NCBI GenBank assembly: GCA_039714715.1 | Contig: JBDLIU010000073.1 | Span: 1-17,542 of the forward strand | DNA from: S012-113 sp039714715 | GTDB taxonomy: Bacteria > Bacteroidota > Bacteroidia > Cytophagales > Cyclobacteriaceae | Reading direction: 5' to 3' | Length of the DNA stretch: 17,542 bases | Shown: in pieces, positions 6,023-13,750 of the stretch | Numbering within the stretch: position 1 is the stretch's first letter | How the letters are laid out: each line of letters begins with the position of its first letter | Translations under genes and position numbers: made by a program | Notes under the pieces: generated by a model | Databases searched by the model: none | The model's input: the letters and a program-made list of their open reading frames with translations, nothing else | What the model was told of the DNA's origin: nothing

Positions 6023-8473
6023 CTAAGATTTTAACTTGATAACCTTTAATTCCACTAAAATGGCTCCGATAACAAGTAATAACACAATTATTGAGCTAAT
6101 TGTTGAAGAAAGATTACCATAGCTGTAAACAGAGGGTTTAAACTCAAAAACTATTTCATGTGATCCTGAGGGTACTTCTAATCCACGCAGCACGTAATTA
6201 GCTCTAATAATCTCTATCGGGTTGCCATCAATGGTTGCTTGCCATCCTTCAGGGTAGTAAATCTCTGAAAAAACGACGAAAGCATTATCACTTAAGTTAG
6301 CCTGGTATTTAATTTGGTTAGGTTGATAACTGGTTAGTTTAACTGAACCTGTGCCGTTATAAACTGTACTAATGCCATCAAATTTAGATTGATCAATAAC
6401 AGCCGTTGATTTTGTGTCAATCTGACTAAGAGCATTTATTTCTTCATCGGGATTGGCTGCCAATTGGATGTTCTTAACTAGCCATGCATTTCCGTTGGCG
6501 TCAGCATTTGGAATAACAGCTTGCGCTGATGCTCCTGCAACAAAATATTTTGTGTTGAGCATATTGGTCACCTGGAAAGAAGAGCTAAGTCTGCCTGATT
6601 CCCTAAGCTCAGAAATAATCTGACTTTGTTCAGGAACCAGATGTTTGGAGATAAGATCCTGGTATCTCCTGATCTTAGCACCATGATAACCACCTATTGA
6701 TTTATGGTGGTAGCTGGTACGTGCATCATTCCATGGATTGATGAGATCGAATACACGAAAACTCAAATCTTTGTCCGACAAGATATAATTATCTGCATCA
6801 GTTGGGGTAAAATGTGCCCTGATTGGATTGCGTGTAAACTTGGAATCATCGAGGAACCGTTTATCAACAGTCCAGAGGTCAATTAAAACCAATGCAATAA
6901 GGCCAATGGAAGCAACCGTAATATTGATTTTATTTTTCAGACCTGCATATATAGTACCTGCAGCCAACAAAATAAACATGAAAGACCTGAATGCATCAGC
7001 TCTTAACAATCCTTTCCTGTCGTCTGCCATCGCATTGGTAAGCCAAACAGGTAGTTGGTCATCAAATAATCCTTTGTAGCTGAAGATACCAGCAATCATG
7101 ATTAATAACAGGCTGAGACCTCCTGTTACACCAAAAGCAATAAAGAAATTTTTAAGGGCTTTTTTGTCTAATCCTTGTTTAATGAATTTTTCCAGACCAA
7201 CGAATCCAACCAGGTTAATAAGCATTATTGGAATAATCAGCGCGAAAGTAACAGAGCGGAATTTATTGTATCCCGGGAAATAATCGAACATGAAGTAGTT
7301 GAAGCTACTAAAATTACTGCCCCATGAAAGCATTATGCCTAAAACAATCATTGGGATAGTCCAGGCTAATATCTTTCTGTCTATATACATTACTCCCAGA
7401 GCAAACAGGAATATAATTATTGCACCTGCATAATACGGTGCTGCATTGGATTGTTGGCCCCAGTAAGCCCTTGCATAACTGGCCAGCATATTGGCTTCTT
7501 GCGGATTTTGGGCCTTTTGTAGCACTTTTCTTGTCTCAGATCCTTCATCCATGAAAAGTAAATCACCTGTTCCCCCGCCAAAAATGTTTGGGATCATCAA
7601 TGTCATGGGTTCAAGAATGCTATTACTGTATTGAAATGCATAGGTTTTAGGCAGTCCTTCAGGATTGTCTTCAGGATCGATCTGTGTTATTTCTGATTTA
7701 CCTCTGATGGAGTATTTCGAATATTCGAGTGTTGACATAATTGAACCAATAAAGGTCCCGAGTGCCACAACGGCTGCAAGAAACAAGACAATACCTGTTT
7801 TTATGTATTGTTCAATTTGTTTGTGTTTGATTGCAGAAATACCCTGAGCCACAAGGTAAACTATTATGATTAGCGCGAGATAATAGGTGATTTGTAGATG
7901 CCCTGCATGCAGCTCCAGAGAAAGTGCTAAGGCAGTCAGGGCGGCACCTGATAATTTTGATCTGGTAAATGCCAGATGGACACCTGCCAGTACCATTGGC
8001 ATATAAGCAATGGCAGCAATGCGAGCATTATGGCCTGCACTAATACCAATGATATTATAAGAGGATAAACCAAAAGCCAATGCACCGGCAATAGCCAGGT
8101 AAGGTCTGACCCCAAACACCACCAGCATAATGTAAAAGCCAAGGAACGATAGGAATACTACTTTAACCGGATGGGGCAATCCTACAGATATAACTCGCTG
8201 GATGGTAGACATTATACCTACTCCCCACTGGGTTGTAATAAGATAGCCGGGCATACCACTAAACATACTATTGGTCCATAGTGCTTCATCGCCATTTTGC
8301 TCACGGTAATCGAGCAGCTCTTTGGCACCACCTTTCCATTGCAGGATGTCGTGTTGACTAAGTTGTTGGTTATCGAAGAAAACCGGTTTAAAATAGGCAA
8401 CGGTTACCAGTAAGAATACTAGAACTGCTATGATATGAGGCAGTACTTGCTCTTTAAAGTTGATTTTAGGCAT
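6023..8473 (-). CDS. YfhO-family multipass membrane protein
   Basis: This is an 816-residue integral membrane protein of the YfhO type, a family with a GT-C glycosyltransferase-like layout. One helix near residues 10-28 is followed by an extracytoplasmic loop with DILQWKGG and SGMPGY, a typical start of Bacteroidota members. About ten further hydrophobic helices run to about residue 545. A large soluble domain (about 550-780) contains the end signature VVFSEIYYPEGWQATIDG and LEVPSGSHEIVFEFKP. A last helix and a basic tail (KVIKLKS) close the protein. Gram-positive relatives add sugars to wall or lipoteichoic polymers from lipid-linked donors; the substrate here is unknown. The gene leads the three-gene operon and starts at the ATG at 8473. 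Confidence 0.9.
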   Translation of the reverse strand: MPKINFKEQVLPHIIAVLVFLLVTVAYFKPVFFDNQQLSQHDILQWKGGAKELLDYREQNGDEALWTNSMFSGMPGYLITTQWGVGIMSTIQRVISVGLPHPVKVVFLSFLGFYIMLVVFGVRPYLAIAGALAFGLSSYNIIGISAGHNARIAAIAYMPMVLAGVHLAFTRSKLSGAALTALALSLELHAGHLQITYYLALIIIVYLVAQGISAIKHKQIEQYIKTGIVLFLAAVVALGTFIGSIMSTLEYSKYSIRGKSEITQIDPEDNPEGLPKTYAFQYSNSILEPMTLMIPNIFGGGTGDLLFMDEGSETRKVLQKAQNPQEANMLASYARAYWGQQSNAAPYYAGAIIIFLFALGVMYIDRKILAWTIPMIVLGIMLSWGSNFSSFNYFMFDYFPGYNKFRSVTFALIIPIMLINLVGFVGLEKFIKQGLDKKALKNFFIAFGVTGGLSLLLIMIAGIFSYKGLFDDQLPVWLTNAMADDRKGLLRADAFRSFMFILLAAGTIYAGLKNKINITVASIGLIALVLIDLWTVDKRFLDDSKFTRNPIRAHFTPTDADNYILSDKDLSFRVFDLINPWNDARTSYHHKSIGGYHGAKIRRYQDLISKHLVPEQSQIISELRESGRLSSSFQVTNMLNTKYFVAGASAQAVIPNADANGNAWLVKNIQLAANPDEEINALSQIDTKSTAVIDQSKFDGISTVYNGTGSVKLTSYQPNQIKYQANLSDNAFVVFSEIYYPEGWQATIDGNPIEIIRANYVLRGLEVPSGSHEIVFEFKPSVYSYGNLSSTISSIIVLLLVIGAILVELKVIKLKS

Positions 8474-8505
8474 AATTTAGAATCTAGACTGCTAATATCA
8501 CATTT

Positions 8506-8532
8506 CTGGTCGTAGTTTGAAACTACGACCAG
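8506..8532. repeat. Perfect 13-bp inverted repeat (hairpin)
   Basis: CTGGTCGTAGTTT and its exact reverse complement AAACTACGACCAG flank one G. As RNA this would form a stem of about 11 bp with a 5-base loop. It lies between the toxin gene stop (8539) and the yfhO-like start (8473), both on the minus strand. No T run follows it in the minus direction, so it is a poor intrinsic terminator for the toxin genes. It may block 3'-end decay or be one copy of an interspersed palindrome. Confidence 0.7.
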
Positions 8533-8538
8533 TGAATT

Positions 8539-8838
8539 TTAGTGCTTTCTTTTCCACTTTTTTGGATCACGATGTGTATTTATAATTCCATGAATTACAA
8601 CACGCTTCTTTCCTTCTTCAATTGTATAATGTATCATGAATGGGAACTTCTTGATAGGAATACAATGAACATTATTATATCTTACTTGAAAATGCGGGTT
8701 CTCTTTTAGCGTATTAAAATGTTTCTTAATTACTGAGTGAAACCTTTTCCCTAACCCAGACTGCTGTTGATTATACCAATCAATTCCTTCCTGAATATCA
8801 TCATGGGCTTCAGGGTCAAGAAATATTTTGAAATTCAT
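8539..8838 (-). CDS. RelE/ParE-family toxin
   Basis: This 99-residue protein is a type II toxin of the RelE/ParE superfamily. It opens with a strand (NFKIFLDPEA), then the helical hairpin HDDIQEGIDWYNQQQSGLGKRFHSVI, which is characteristic of ParE-like members. The C-terminal sheet with PFMIHYTIEE, VVIHGIINTHRDPKKW follows. Members either cleave mRNA at the ribosome or inhibit gyrase; ParE-like is more likely here but not certain. The start is the ATG at 8836-8838, which shares one base with the antitoxin stop (TGATG), a sign of coupled translation. An upstream TTG in frame at 8841 is less likely. It forms a pair with the gene at 8838-9044. Confidence 0.88.
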   Translation of the reverse strand: MNFKIFLDPEAHDDIQEGIDWYNQQQSGLGKRFHSVIKKHFNTLKENPHFQVRYNNVHCIPIKKFPFMIHYTIEEGKKRVVIHGIINTHRDPKKWKRKH

Positions 8839-9044
8839 CAATCAAACTTGAAATCATCTTGAACATCTTCCCAATAAAGCAACCTGTCAGGATCCTGGTT
8901 GTATTTTTCAATTCGTTCTCTGACTATTGCTTTGTGTTCTTCAGGGATGTCATATTCTTCAGCTTTTTTAAAACCAAGATTATGAATAAGTTCAATAAAA
9001 AAATTGTATTTGCTTTCAGGTATATTGATTGTTATTTGCTTCAT
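8838..9044 (-). CDS. Antitoxin of the RelE/ParE-type module
   Basis: This 68-residue protein starts at the ATG at 9042-9044 (MKQITINIPESKYNFF). A beta strand TINI could be a ribbon for DNA binding and dimer formation. A helix (FFIELIHNLGFKK) follows, and the acidic C-terminal part (NQDPDRLLYWEDVQDDFKFD) would wrap the toxin. This layout and the closing PDRLLYWEDVQDDF are familiar from small antitoxins paired with RelE-type toxins in Bacteroidota. Such antitoxins commonly repress their own operon. A longer reading frame extends upstream to 9122 but overlaps the preceding gene and lacks family-like sequence. Only 25 bp separate it from the Cys-rich gene at the end of the rnf cluster. Confidence 0.82.
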   Translation of the reverse strand: MKQITINIPESKYNFFIELIHNLGFKKAEEYDIPEEHKAIVRERIEKYNQDPDRLLYWEDVQDDFKFD

Positions 9045-9069
9045 TATGACAAATTTAATAAAAAGCATT

Positions 9070-9246
9070 TTAATGTTTCGTATCACAAGTATTAGCACCT
9101 CCACCACAAGTACATGAACCACAAGTATCAGAATTTAAATCATTGAAATGGTTCTTTGTTTTCATTTTCCTGGCCAGGAATTGGAGTGCTACCCAACCTG
9201 CGCAGAGGGCTCCTAAAATCAATATGACTATTAAATATTGCAACAT
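9070..9246 (-). CDS. Small Cys-rich single-helix membrane protein, in the position of rnfB
   Basis: This 58-residue protein starts at the ATG at 9244-9246, four bases after the rnfA stop. Residues 2-24 form one transmembrane helix (with Cys15 inside it). A basic stretch (RKMKTKNH) places the tail in the cytoplasm by the positive-inside rule. The tail carries CGSCTCGGGANTCDTKH, so Cys lie at 42, 45, 47 and 54. The design matches NqrM (DUF539), which is needed to mature the iron centre of Na+-NQR, the relative of Rnf. It also resembles FeoB-associated Cys-rich proteins. Its place directly after rnfA, where rnfB often lies, supports a role in Rnf assembly or electron transfer, but this is inference. 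Confidence 0.7.
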   Translation of the reverse strand: MLQYLIVILILGALCAGWVALQFLARKMKTKNHFNDLNSDTCGSCTCGGGANTCDTKH

Positions 9247-9250
9247 AGTA

Positions 9251-9826
9251 TTATGTGCTAAACAAGCCGGCAAACCCCATAAATGCCATGGAAAGAATAC
9301 CAGCAATAATCAAATTTAAAGCAGTTCCCTTAATTACATCAGGAATATCTAAAATCTTTGTTTCTTCTCTTAAGCCTGCCATGAGCACTAAAGCGAGCGT
9401 TACACCACCACCAGCACCAAGTGCGTAGATCATGCCTTCAACAAAACCATACCCTTTATTGGTTGTAAAAAGTGCCAGACCTAAAATAGCACAATTGGTG
9501 GTAATCAGAGGCAAGAATATACCCAGTGCCTTGAATAATTCAGGGCTTAATTTTTTGATTGCCATTTCAACGAACTGAACAGAGCTGGCTATTACAATGA
9601 TAAAGCTTATTAGTCTCAGGTAAGGCGCATAAATAAGCACCCATGTATTAAGGGCATAGGCACAAAGTGCAGTTATTATCATTACAAAGATATTGGCCAG
9701 ACCTAAACGAAATGCCGTGTCGAGTCTACCGGATACGCCAAGAAAAGGACACAATCCAAGGAAATAGGATAAGGTAAAGTTGTTTACCAGCAAGGCGGAG
9801 ATAAATATCCAGATTAGTTCGTTCAT
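9251..9826 (-). CDS. rnfA: Rnf complex subunit A
   Basis: RnfA is a six-helix integral subunit of the Rnf complex. Together with RnfE it holds an iron-sulfur centre inside the membrane on the path between the cytosolic and outer flavins. At 191 residues it is of normal length. The conserved Cys are C26 in GLCPFLGVS and C112 in TTNCAILGLAL, the two cluster ligands on this half. The ALGAGGGVTLALVLMAGLREE segment near residue 145 is also conserved. The start ATG overlaps the rnfE stop by four bases (ATGA), a sign of coupled translation. NqrE is the paralogue, but the neighbours RnfC, D and G without NqrA or NqrF make this Rnf. Confidence 0.96.
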   Translation of the reverse strand: MNELIWIFISALLVNNFTLSYFLGLCPFLGVSGRLDTAFRLGLANIFVMIITALCAYALNTWVLIYAPYLRLISFIIVIASSVQFVEMAIKKLSPELFKALGIFLPLITTNCAILGLALFTTNKGYGFVEGMIYALGAGGGVTLALVLMAGLREETKILDIPDVIKGTALNLIIAGILSMAFMGFAGLFST

Positions 9827-10452
9827 GCTGCTTTGGCTTTAATTTTTCTCTTCTGATACCAATTAAACCCGAGCAGTAAAAAGCCCAGCATGAAAAATCC
9901 TCCCGGAGGCAGGATCATAACCACCCAGGGTTCAAAACTTGCACCAAACAGCGGAATGTTAAACAGGGATCCGCTACCAAGAATTTCCCGAGGGATGCCA
10001 ATACATAACATGGCAAAAGTAAACCCGGCGCTCATGCCGAGGGCATCCACCAGGGCCAGTCCCACTGTGTTCTTAGAAGCGAATGCTTCCTGACGGCCAA
10101 GGATGAGACAATTCACTACAATAAGTGCAATAAAAGCACCCAATTCTTTATGAATAGCAGGGGTGAAGGCTGCGAGCAGGAAATCTACCATCGTAACAAA
10201 TGTGGCAATGATTATGATGTAAGCAGTAATCCTGACCTGCTTTGGAATAACAGATTTTAAAGATGACACCAGTAAACTTGAACTTACCAGGACAAAAGTT
10301 GTAGCCAACCCCATGGCCAGGCTGTTAATTGCTGTGTTAGTTACGGCCAGCGCAGGACACATGCCCAATACTGCCACAAAAACAGGGTTCTCTTTCCAGA
10401 GTCCTTTTAAGAATTCTTCAGCGCGTTGACTACTACTTTTTATCTCACTCAT
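9823..10452 (-). CDS. rnfE: Rnf complex subunit E
   Basis: RnfE is the inverted-topology partner of RnfA in the membrane. At 209 residues it matches the family. C32 in LGMCPALAVTNTA and C115 in VVNCLILGRQEAFA are the ligands it adds to the shared intramembrane cluster. Further conserved pieces are the DALGMSAGFTFAMLCIGIPREILG segment around 136-158 and the late PPGGFFMLGFLL helix. The N-terminal 20 residues are cytosolic and charged. Translation overlaps rnfG by eight bases and rnfA by four, so the three subunits are made together. Confidence 0.96.
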   Translation of the reverse strand: MSEIKSSSQRAEEFLKGLWKENPVFVAVLGMCPALAVTNTAINSLAMGLATTFVLVSSSLLVSSLKSVIPKQVRITAYIIIIATFVTMVDFLLAAFTPAIHKELGAFIALIVVNCLILGRQEAFASKNTVGLALVDALGMSAGFTFAMLCIGIPREILGSGSLFNIPLFGASFEPWVVMILPPGGFFMLGFLLLGFNWYQKRKIKAKAA

Positions 10453-11152
10453 ATTGTTCTGATACAGTAATATTATTCTCTTTAATATATTCTTCGATTG
10501 CAGGTTGCCAGGTTGCCATCGATTTATTCAATAATCGTACAATGGCCTTAGATGATATGGTTGCGCCAGTAATGGCTTCCACCTCATTAGGATTCTGTTT
10601 TTCTCCTTTTTTTACAGCCACTATTTCAGGTTCAATGGCCAATGAGGTGAAGTTGGTCTGGAAATCCATGTCCTTGAAAATCTTATCACCAAGACCGGGC
10701 GTTTCCTTACTTTCCAATACCTCAAATCCGATTATCGTTTTCTTAGCACCATCATAACCGTAAATAGCTCCGATGATATCCTGGAATCCCGGTTCCGATC
10801 CGGGAATTGCAAACCCAATCAGGTTGTTTTGGTTATTAAATCCTGCATAAATAAGTTGCTCTCCCTTACTTGATCCTTTTTTTGCTTTGCCGTCAGACTT
10901 CTTCTCTACAAGTTTGTTGTTATCGAGCACTAATGGTGTGAATGCTTCACAACCAGGCAGGACCTTGAAAATAGCTCGTTGCATTGCAGCTTCTTTATTC
11001 GCCTGGATTATCGGGGCAGTGATTATATAGGTAGTAACAAGTACAATACCAGAAAGCAGACCGGCAATTCCAAGTGCCATTATTAACTTGAAAGAACTCG
11101 GTTCTTTTTGTTGCATAACCTCGGGTGATATGTTTACTTGTTCGTCACTCAT
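10445..11152 (-). CDS. rnfG: Rnf complex subunit G (covalent FMN subunit)
   Basis: RnfG has one N-terminal membrane helix (about 22-46) and an outer-face FMN domain. The flavin attachment site is TGATISS, with Thr198 as the expected FMN-linked residue (motif [S/T]GATx[S/T]). The conserved ESKETPGLGDKI lies at 148-159, and the IGFAIPGSEPGF and IIGAIYGYD blocks precede it. At 235 residues it is somewhat longer than usual; a Lys/Ser-rich linker at about 83-97 accounts for part of this. No ApbE flavin transferase is present in the window, so it must be encoded elsewhere. The start is the ATG at 11152, 27 bases after the rnfD stop. Confidence 0.95.
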   Translation of the reverse strand: MSDEQVNISPEVMQQKEPSSFKLIMALGIAGLLSGIVLVTTYIITAPIIQANKEAAMQRAIFKVLPGCEAFTPLVLDNNKLVEKKSDGKAKKGSSKGEQLIYAGFNNQNNLIGFAIPGSEPGFQDIIGAIYGYDGAKKTIIGFEVLESKETPGLGDKIFKDMDFQTNFTSLAIEPEIVAVKKGEKQNPNEVEAITGATISSKAIVRLLNKSMATWQPAIEEYIKENNITVSEQYE

Positions 11153-11187
11153 TTATCTCTAAACTCATAATTCATAACTCTAAACTC
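11153..11187. repeat. Short direct repeat across the rnfD stop and rnfD-rnfG spacer
   Basis: CTCTAAACTC occurs at 11157-11166 and 11178-11187, 21 bp apart. The second copy contains the reverse complement of the rnfD stop and last codons, so the spacer seems to have arisen by copying the gene's own end. A similar echo (AACTATTAACTATTAACCA) is found at the rnfC stop, around 12353-12369. Confidence 0.5.
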
Positions 11188-12190
11188 TTTTCCCATGTCC
11201 GTAGGTTCTGATTTTTGTATATCTGTTGAGTAATGGTGTTGCTGCATTCATTAACAGGATGGCGTACATTACCCCTTCAGGCAATCCGCCCCAGAGCCGG
11301 ATCACTACCACCAGAATACCTATACCAATGCCGTAAATCCATGTTCCCTTTGGCGTTATAGGGGAGGTTACCAGGTCGGTAGCCATGAAGACAGTTCCAA
11401 GCAACAATCCACCCGAAAGGATCATGAACAGAGGTGATGGGTAGATCTTCGGATCAATCAGAAAGAATAGTCCTGATAGCAAGGCCACGGTAAGCAGAAT
11501 GGATACAGGGATTCGCCAGTCAATTATTTTCTTAATAAGAAGATAGATGCCAGCAAAAATAATCAGCAGGCCACAGGTTTCTCCAAGAGACCCACCTGTA
11601 GAACCAATTAGCAATTCATAAAGATCAGTAAAGACGTGGTCAAACTTCATTTTAGCCAAAGGGGTAGCACTGGTTACGGCATCAATATTCTCTCCCTGGA
11701 AGAAAGGGAATGCAGCATTGGTGCCCCGAAAGTCAAAATAACGCCCATCCGGTGGCGACCAGGTAGTAATGGCTGTTGGAAATGCCGCTTGCAGGAATGC
11801 CCTGCCCAATAAAGCCGGATTGAAAAGATTTTGTCCCAAACCTCCCCACATTACTTTACCCATGCCAATGGCTACAAATCCTCCAACGAAAACCATCCAT
11901 AACGGGAACCCAGGTGGTAAAGTTAGTGCAAGGAGAATCCCTGTAATTAAAGCACTACCATCCTGCAACGATTTAAACTTTGCACTGCTTTTATTGAATA
12001 ACCATTCAGTGAAAAGACATGAGAGAATAGCAGTAAGCATTACCAGTAATGCACCCAATCCGAAGTAATAAATAGAAGCTAAAACCAGCGGAATTAGTGT
12101 GTAAACCACCTGCATCATTATTTTGGGCGTAGTGGCGCTGTCCTTTAGAAAAGGAGAGGTAGAGACTAATATTTTTTTATTTGTAATCAT
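11180..12190 (-). CDS. rnfD: Rnf complex subunit D (covalent FMN subunit)
   Basis: RnfD is a multipass membrane subunit with covalent FMN, related to NqrB. The family start LVSTSPFLKDSATTPKIM is present. Membrane helices follow, then the GKVMWGGLGQNLFNPALLGRA block. The FMN site is in NIDAVTSATPLAKM, where the Thr of SATPL is the expected attachment residue; the usual Gly of the GAT core is Ser here. I choose the ATG at 12190 (MITNKKILVSTSP, 336 residues) because it leaves the normal short N terminus. In-frame ATGs at 12208 and 12217 would add nine residues or fewer. The gene lies 27 bp before rnfG and about 165 bp after rnfC. Confidence 0.94.
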   Translation of the reverse strand: MITNKKILVSTSPFLKDSATTPKIMMQVVYTLIPLVLASIYYFGLGALLVMLTAILSCLFTEWLFNKSSAKFKSLQDGSALITGILLALTLPPGFPLWMVFVGGFVAIGMGKVMWGGLGQNLFNPALLGRAFLQAAFPTAITTWSPPDGRYFDFRGTNAAFPFFQGENIDAVTSATPLAKMKFDHVFTDLYELLIGSTGGSLGETCGLLIIFAGIYLLIKKIIDWRIPVSILLTVALLSGLFFLIDPKIYPSPLFMILSGGLLLGTVFMATDLVTSPITPKGTWIYGIGIGILVVVIRLWGGLPEGVMYAILLMNAATPLLNRYTKIRTYGHGKRV

Positions 12191-12224
12191 TATTACGTTT
12201 TTTGTCATGTCGACCATGCTTTAG

Positions 12225-12340
12225 CTTGGGAGACATCTTTGCCTTATAGTAAGGGTACAATAGCTATTTACTGCACCACTTGATAAAGGAAAAGATACTT
12301 CTCCGCCAGTTGGCGGATCAGTATGACAAAGTCTGGTTTC
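12225..12340. repeat. Interspersed-type non-coding sequence between rnfC and rnfD, with a small palindrome
   Basis: The spacer between rnfC and rnfD holds TCCGCC-AGTT-GGCGGA (12302-12317), a perfect 6-bp stem with a 4-base loop. On the minus strand the surrounding text reads CTTTGTCATACTGA, palindrome, AGAAGTATCTTTTCC. This style of sequence (TGTCATACTGA...AAGTATCTT) resembles interspersed non-coding repeats I associate with Bacteroidota. It has no reading frame. It could modulate rnfC versus rnfD-G-E-A levels, but there is no T run for termination. Confidence 0.45.
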
Positions 12341-12356
12341 TTATAAATCATAACTA

Positions 12357-13721
12357 TTAACTATTAACCAACAACTTTTCCCTGGCCGCTTTTTCCCTTA
12401 AAAACCCTTTAGCCACTCTAAAACTCTGTACCAATGGAATACCAGATGGACAAACATAAGAGCAGCTGGCACATTCAAAACAATCCAATACATTGAATTC
12501 AAGCATATCTTCCCATAAACCTTTTTTTGCCAATAGGCCCATTGCTGATGGATTCAGAAACAAAGGACAAGCTTCTACACAACGACCACAGCGAATACAG
12601 CTGAATTCATTAAAATCTTTAACTTCCCTATCACTTAACAGCAGGATGCCTGATGTTCCCTTCACTACCGGTACATCTAAGGTTTTTTGCACCGAACCCA
12701 TCATGGGGCCACCCAATAAAATCCTGCTAAAATTATCAGTTAACCCTCCACAATAATCAACGACATCGCGCATGGGTGTACCTATTGGAACCAGCAGGTT
12801 GGCAGGATTCTTTACTGCAGTGCCTGTGACGGTAACTACTCTTTCAATTAATGGTTGTCCTTTTCTGAAGTAATCAGAGATTGCTTTAGAAGTACCTACG
12901 TTTACTACGAGGACTCCCAGGTCTAAAGGTAATCCGCCAGTTGGTACTTCTTCTCCCAAAATGGCAGTAATAAGCATTTTTTCTGCACCTTGAGGGTATT
13001 TAACTTGCAATGCGACAACCTCAATTGGAAAGTTATAATCACCTATAAGTTTATTAAATACATCGATTGCATCTGCTTTGTTGGCCTCTATGCCAATATA
13101 GGTTTTCTCAGGCTGAAGAAACTTATAGAGGATTGCTAGCCCATCCAAAACTTCCTTTGCATTCTCCACCATTACCCGGTGATCTGCGGTGAGGAATGGT
13201 TCGCACTCACATCCATTGAGCATGATGTGTTTACAGTTCTTATCATCAGGAACAGCAAATTTTACATGAGATGGGAAAGCCGCCCCACCAAGGCCAACAA
13301 TACCGGCCTCCTGTACTGCAGAAATGAACCCTTTAATATCTAATGATTCAATATCAATGGGTATTTTTTTTGTCTGCTGAGTACTGAATGGGTCTGTTTT
13401 AATCCTTATCCCCGGTACAACCTGGCCAAAAATGTTGTCTACGAGTCCAATGTGAGAAACAGTGCCATCTGCCGGAGAATGTAAAGCAACCGAAACAAAC
13501 CCGTTAGCTTCGGCTATTTTTTGCCCTCTTTTCACTTTATCCCCCTTATTGACAATCACTTTAGCTGGTGCTCCAATGTGTTGACCTAGCGGCAAAGAAT
13601 ATTCCTCAATAAATGGCATACGAACTACCTGTCGGCTATTGCTTAGCTCCTTATACTCCTCCGGATGTACTCCGTGAGTAAAGGTTATTGTTTTGCCGTT
13701 GTAAGTATTCGCTATGCTCAT
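12357..13721 (-). CDS. rnfC: Rnf complex subunit C (NADH-binding, two 4Fe-4S clusters)
   Basis: RnfC is the peripheral cytosolic subunit that exchanges electrons with NAD(H). I choose the ATG at 13721 (MSIANTYNGKTITFTHGVHP, 454 residues); an upstream in-frame TTG at 13739 would add six. The N-terminal lipoyl-like domain has LGQHIGAPAKVIV and HSPADGTV. The nucleotide and flavin region contains GIVGLGGAAFPSHVKF (about 141-156) and NGCECEPFLTADHRVM. The ferredoxin domain has two full CX2CX2CX3CP motifs, with Cys 375, 378, 381, 385 and 414, 417, 420, 424. The subunit therefore looks fully functional. It is shorter than gammaproteobacterial RnfC because it lacks the long Ala-rich tail. Confidence 0.96.
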   Translation of the reverse strand: MSIANTYNGKTITFTHGVHPEEYKELSNSRQVVRMPFIEEYSLPLGQHIGAPAKVIVNKGDKVKRGQKIAEANGFVSVALHSPADGTVSHIGLVDNIFGQVVPGIRIKTDPFSTQQTKKIPIDIESLDIKGFISAVQEAGIVGLGGAAFPSHVKFAVPDDKNCKHIMLNGCECEPFLTADHRVMVENAKEVLDGLAILYKFLQPEKTYIGIEANKADAIDVFNKLIGDYNFPIEVVALQVKYPQGAEKMLITAILGEEVPTGGLPLDLGVLVVNVGTSKAISDYFRKGQPLIERVVTVTGTAVKNPANLLVPIGTPMRDVVDYCGGLTDNFSRILLGGPMMGSVQKTLDVPVVKGTSGILLLSDREVKDFNEFSCIRCGRCVEACPLFLNPSAMGLLAKKGLWEDMLEFNVLDCFECASCSYVCPSGIPLVQSFRVAKGFLREKAAREKLLVNS

Positions 13722-13750
13722 AAAATAATCAAAATTCAAATATCAAATTC

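Noticed and set aside
9045..9122. Longer antitoxin start
   Set aside because: It would overlap the Cys-rich gene and add a hydrophobic leader that is out of place in an antitoxin.
9070..9246. Calling the Cys-rich protein a truncated rnfB
   Set aside because: It lacks the CGxCGYxGC block and ferredoxin repeats, and its Cys spacing differs, so truncation of rnfB is not supported; NqrM-like is a better fit.
9247..9306. Longer start for the small Cys-rich membrane protein
   Set aside because: The extra 20 residues lie inside rnfA in another frame; the ATG at 9246 begins directly with the membrane helix.
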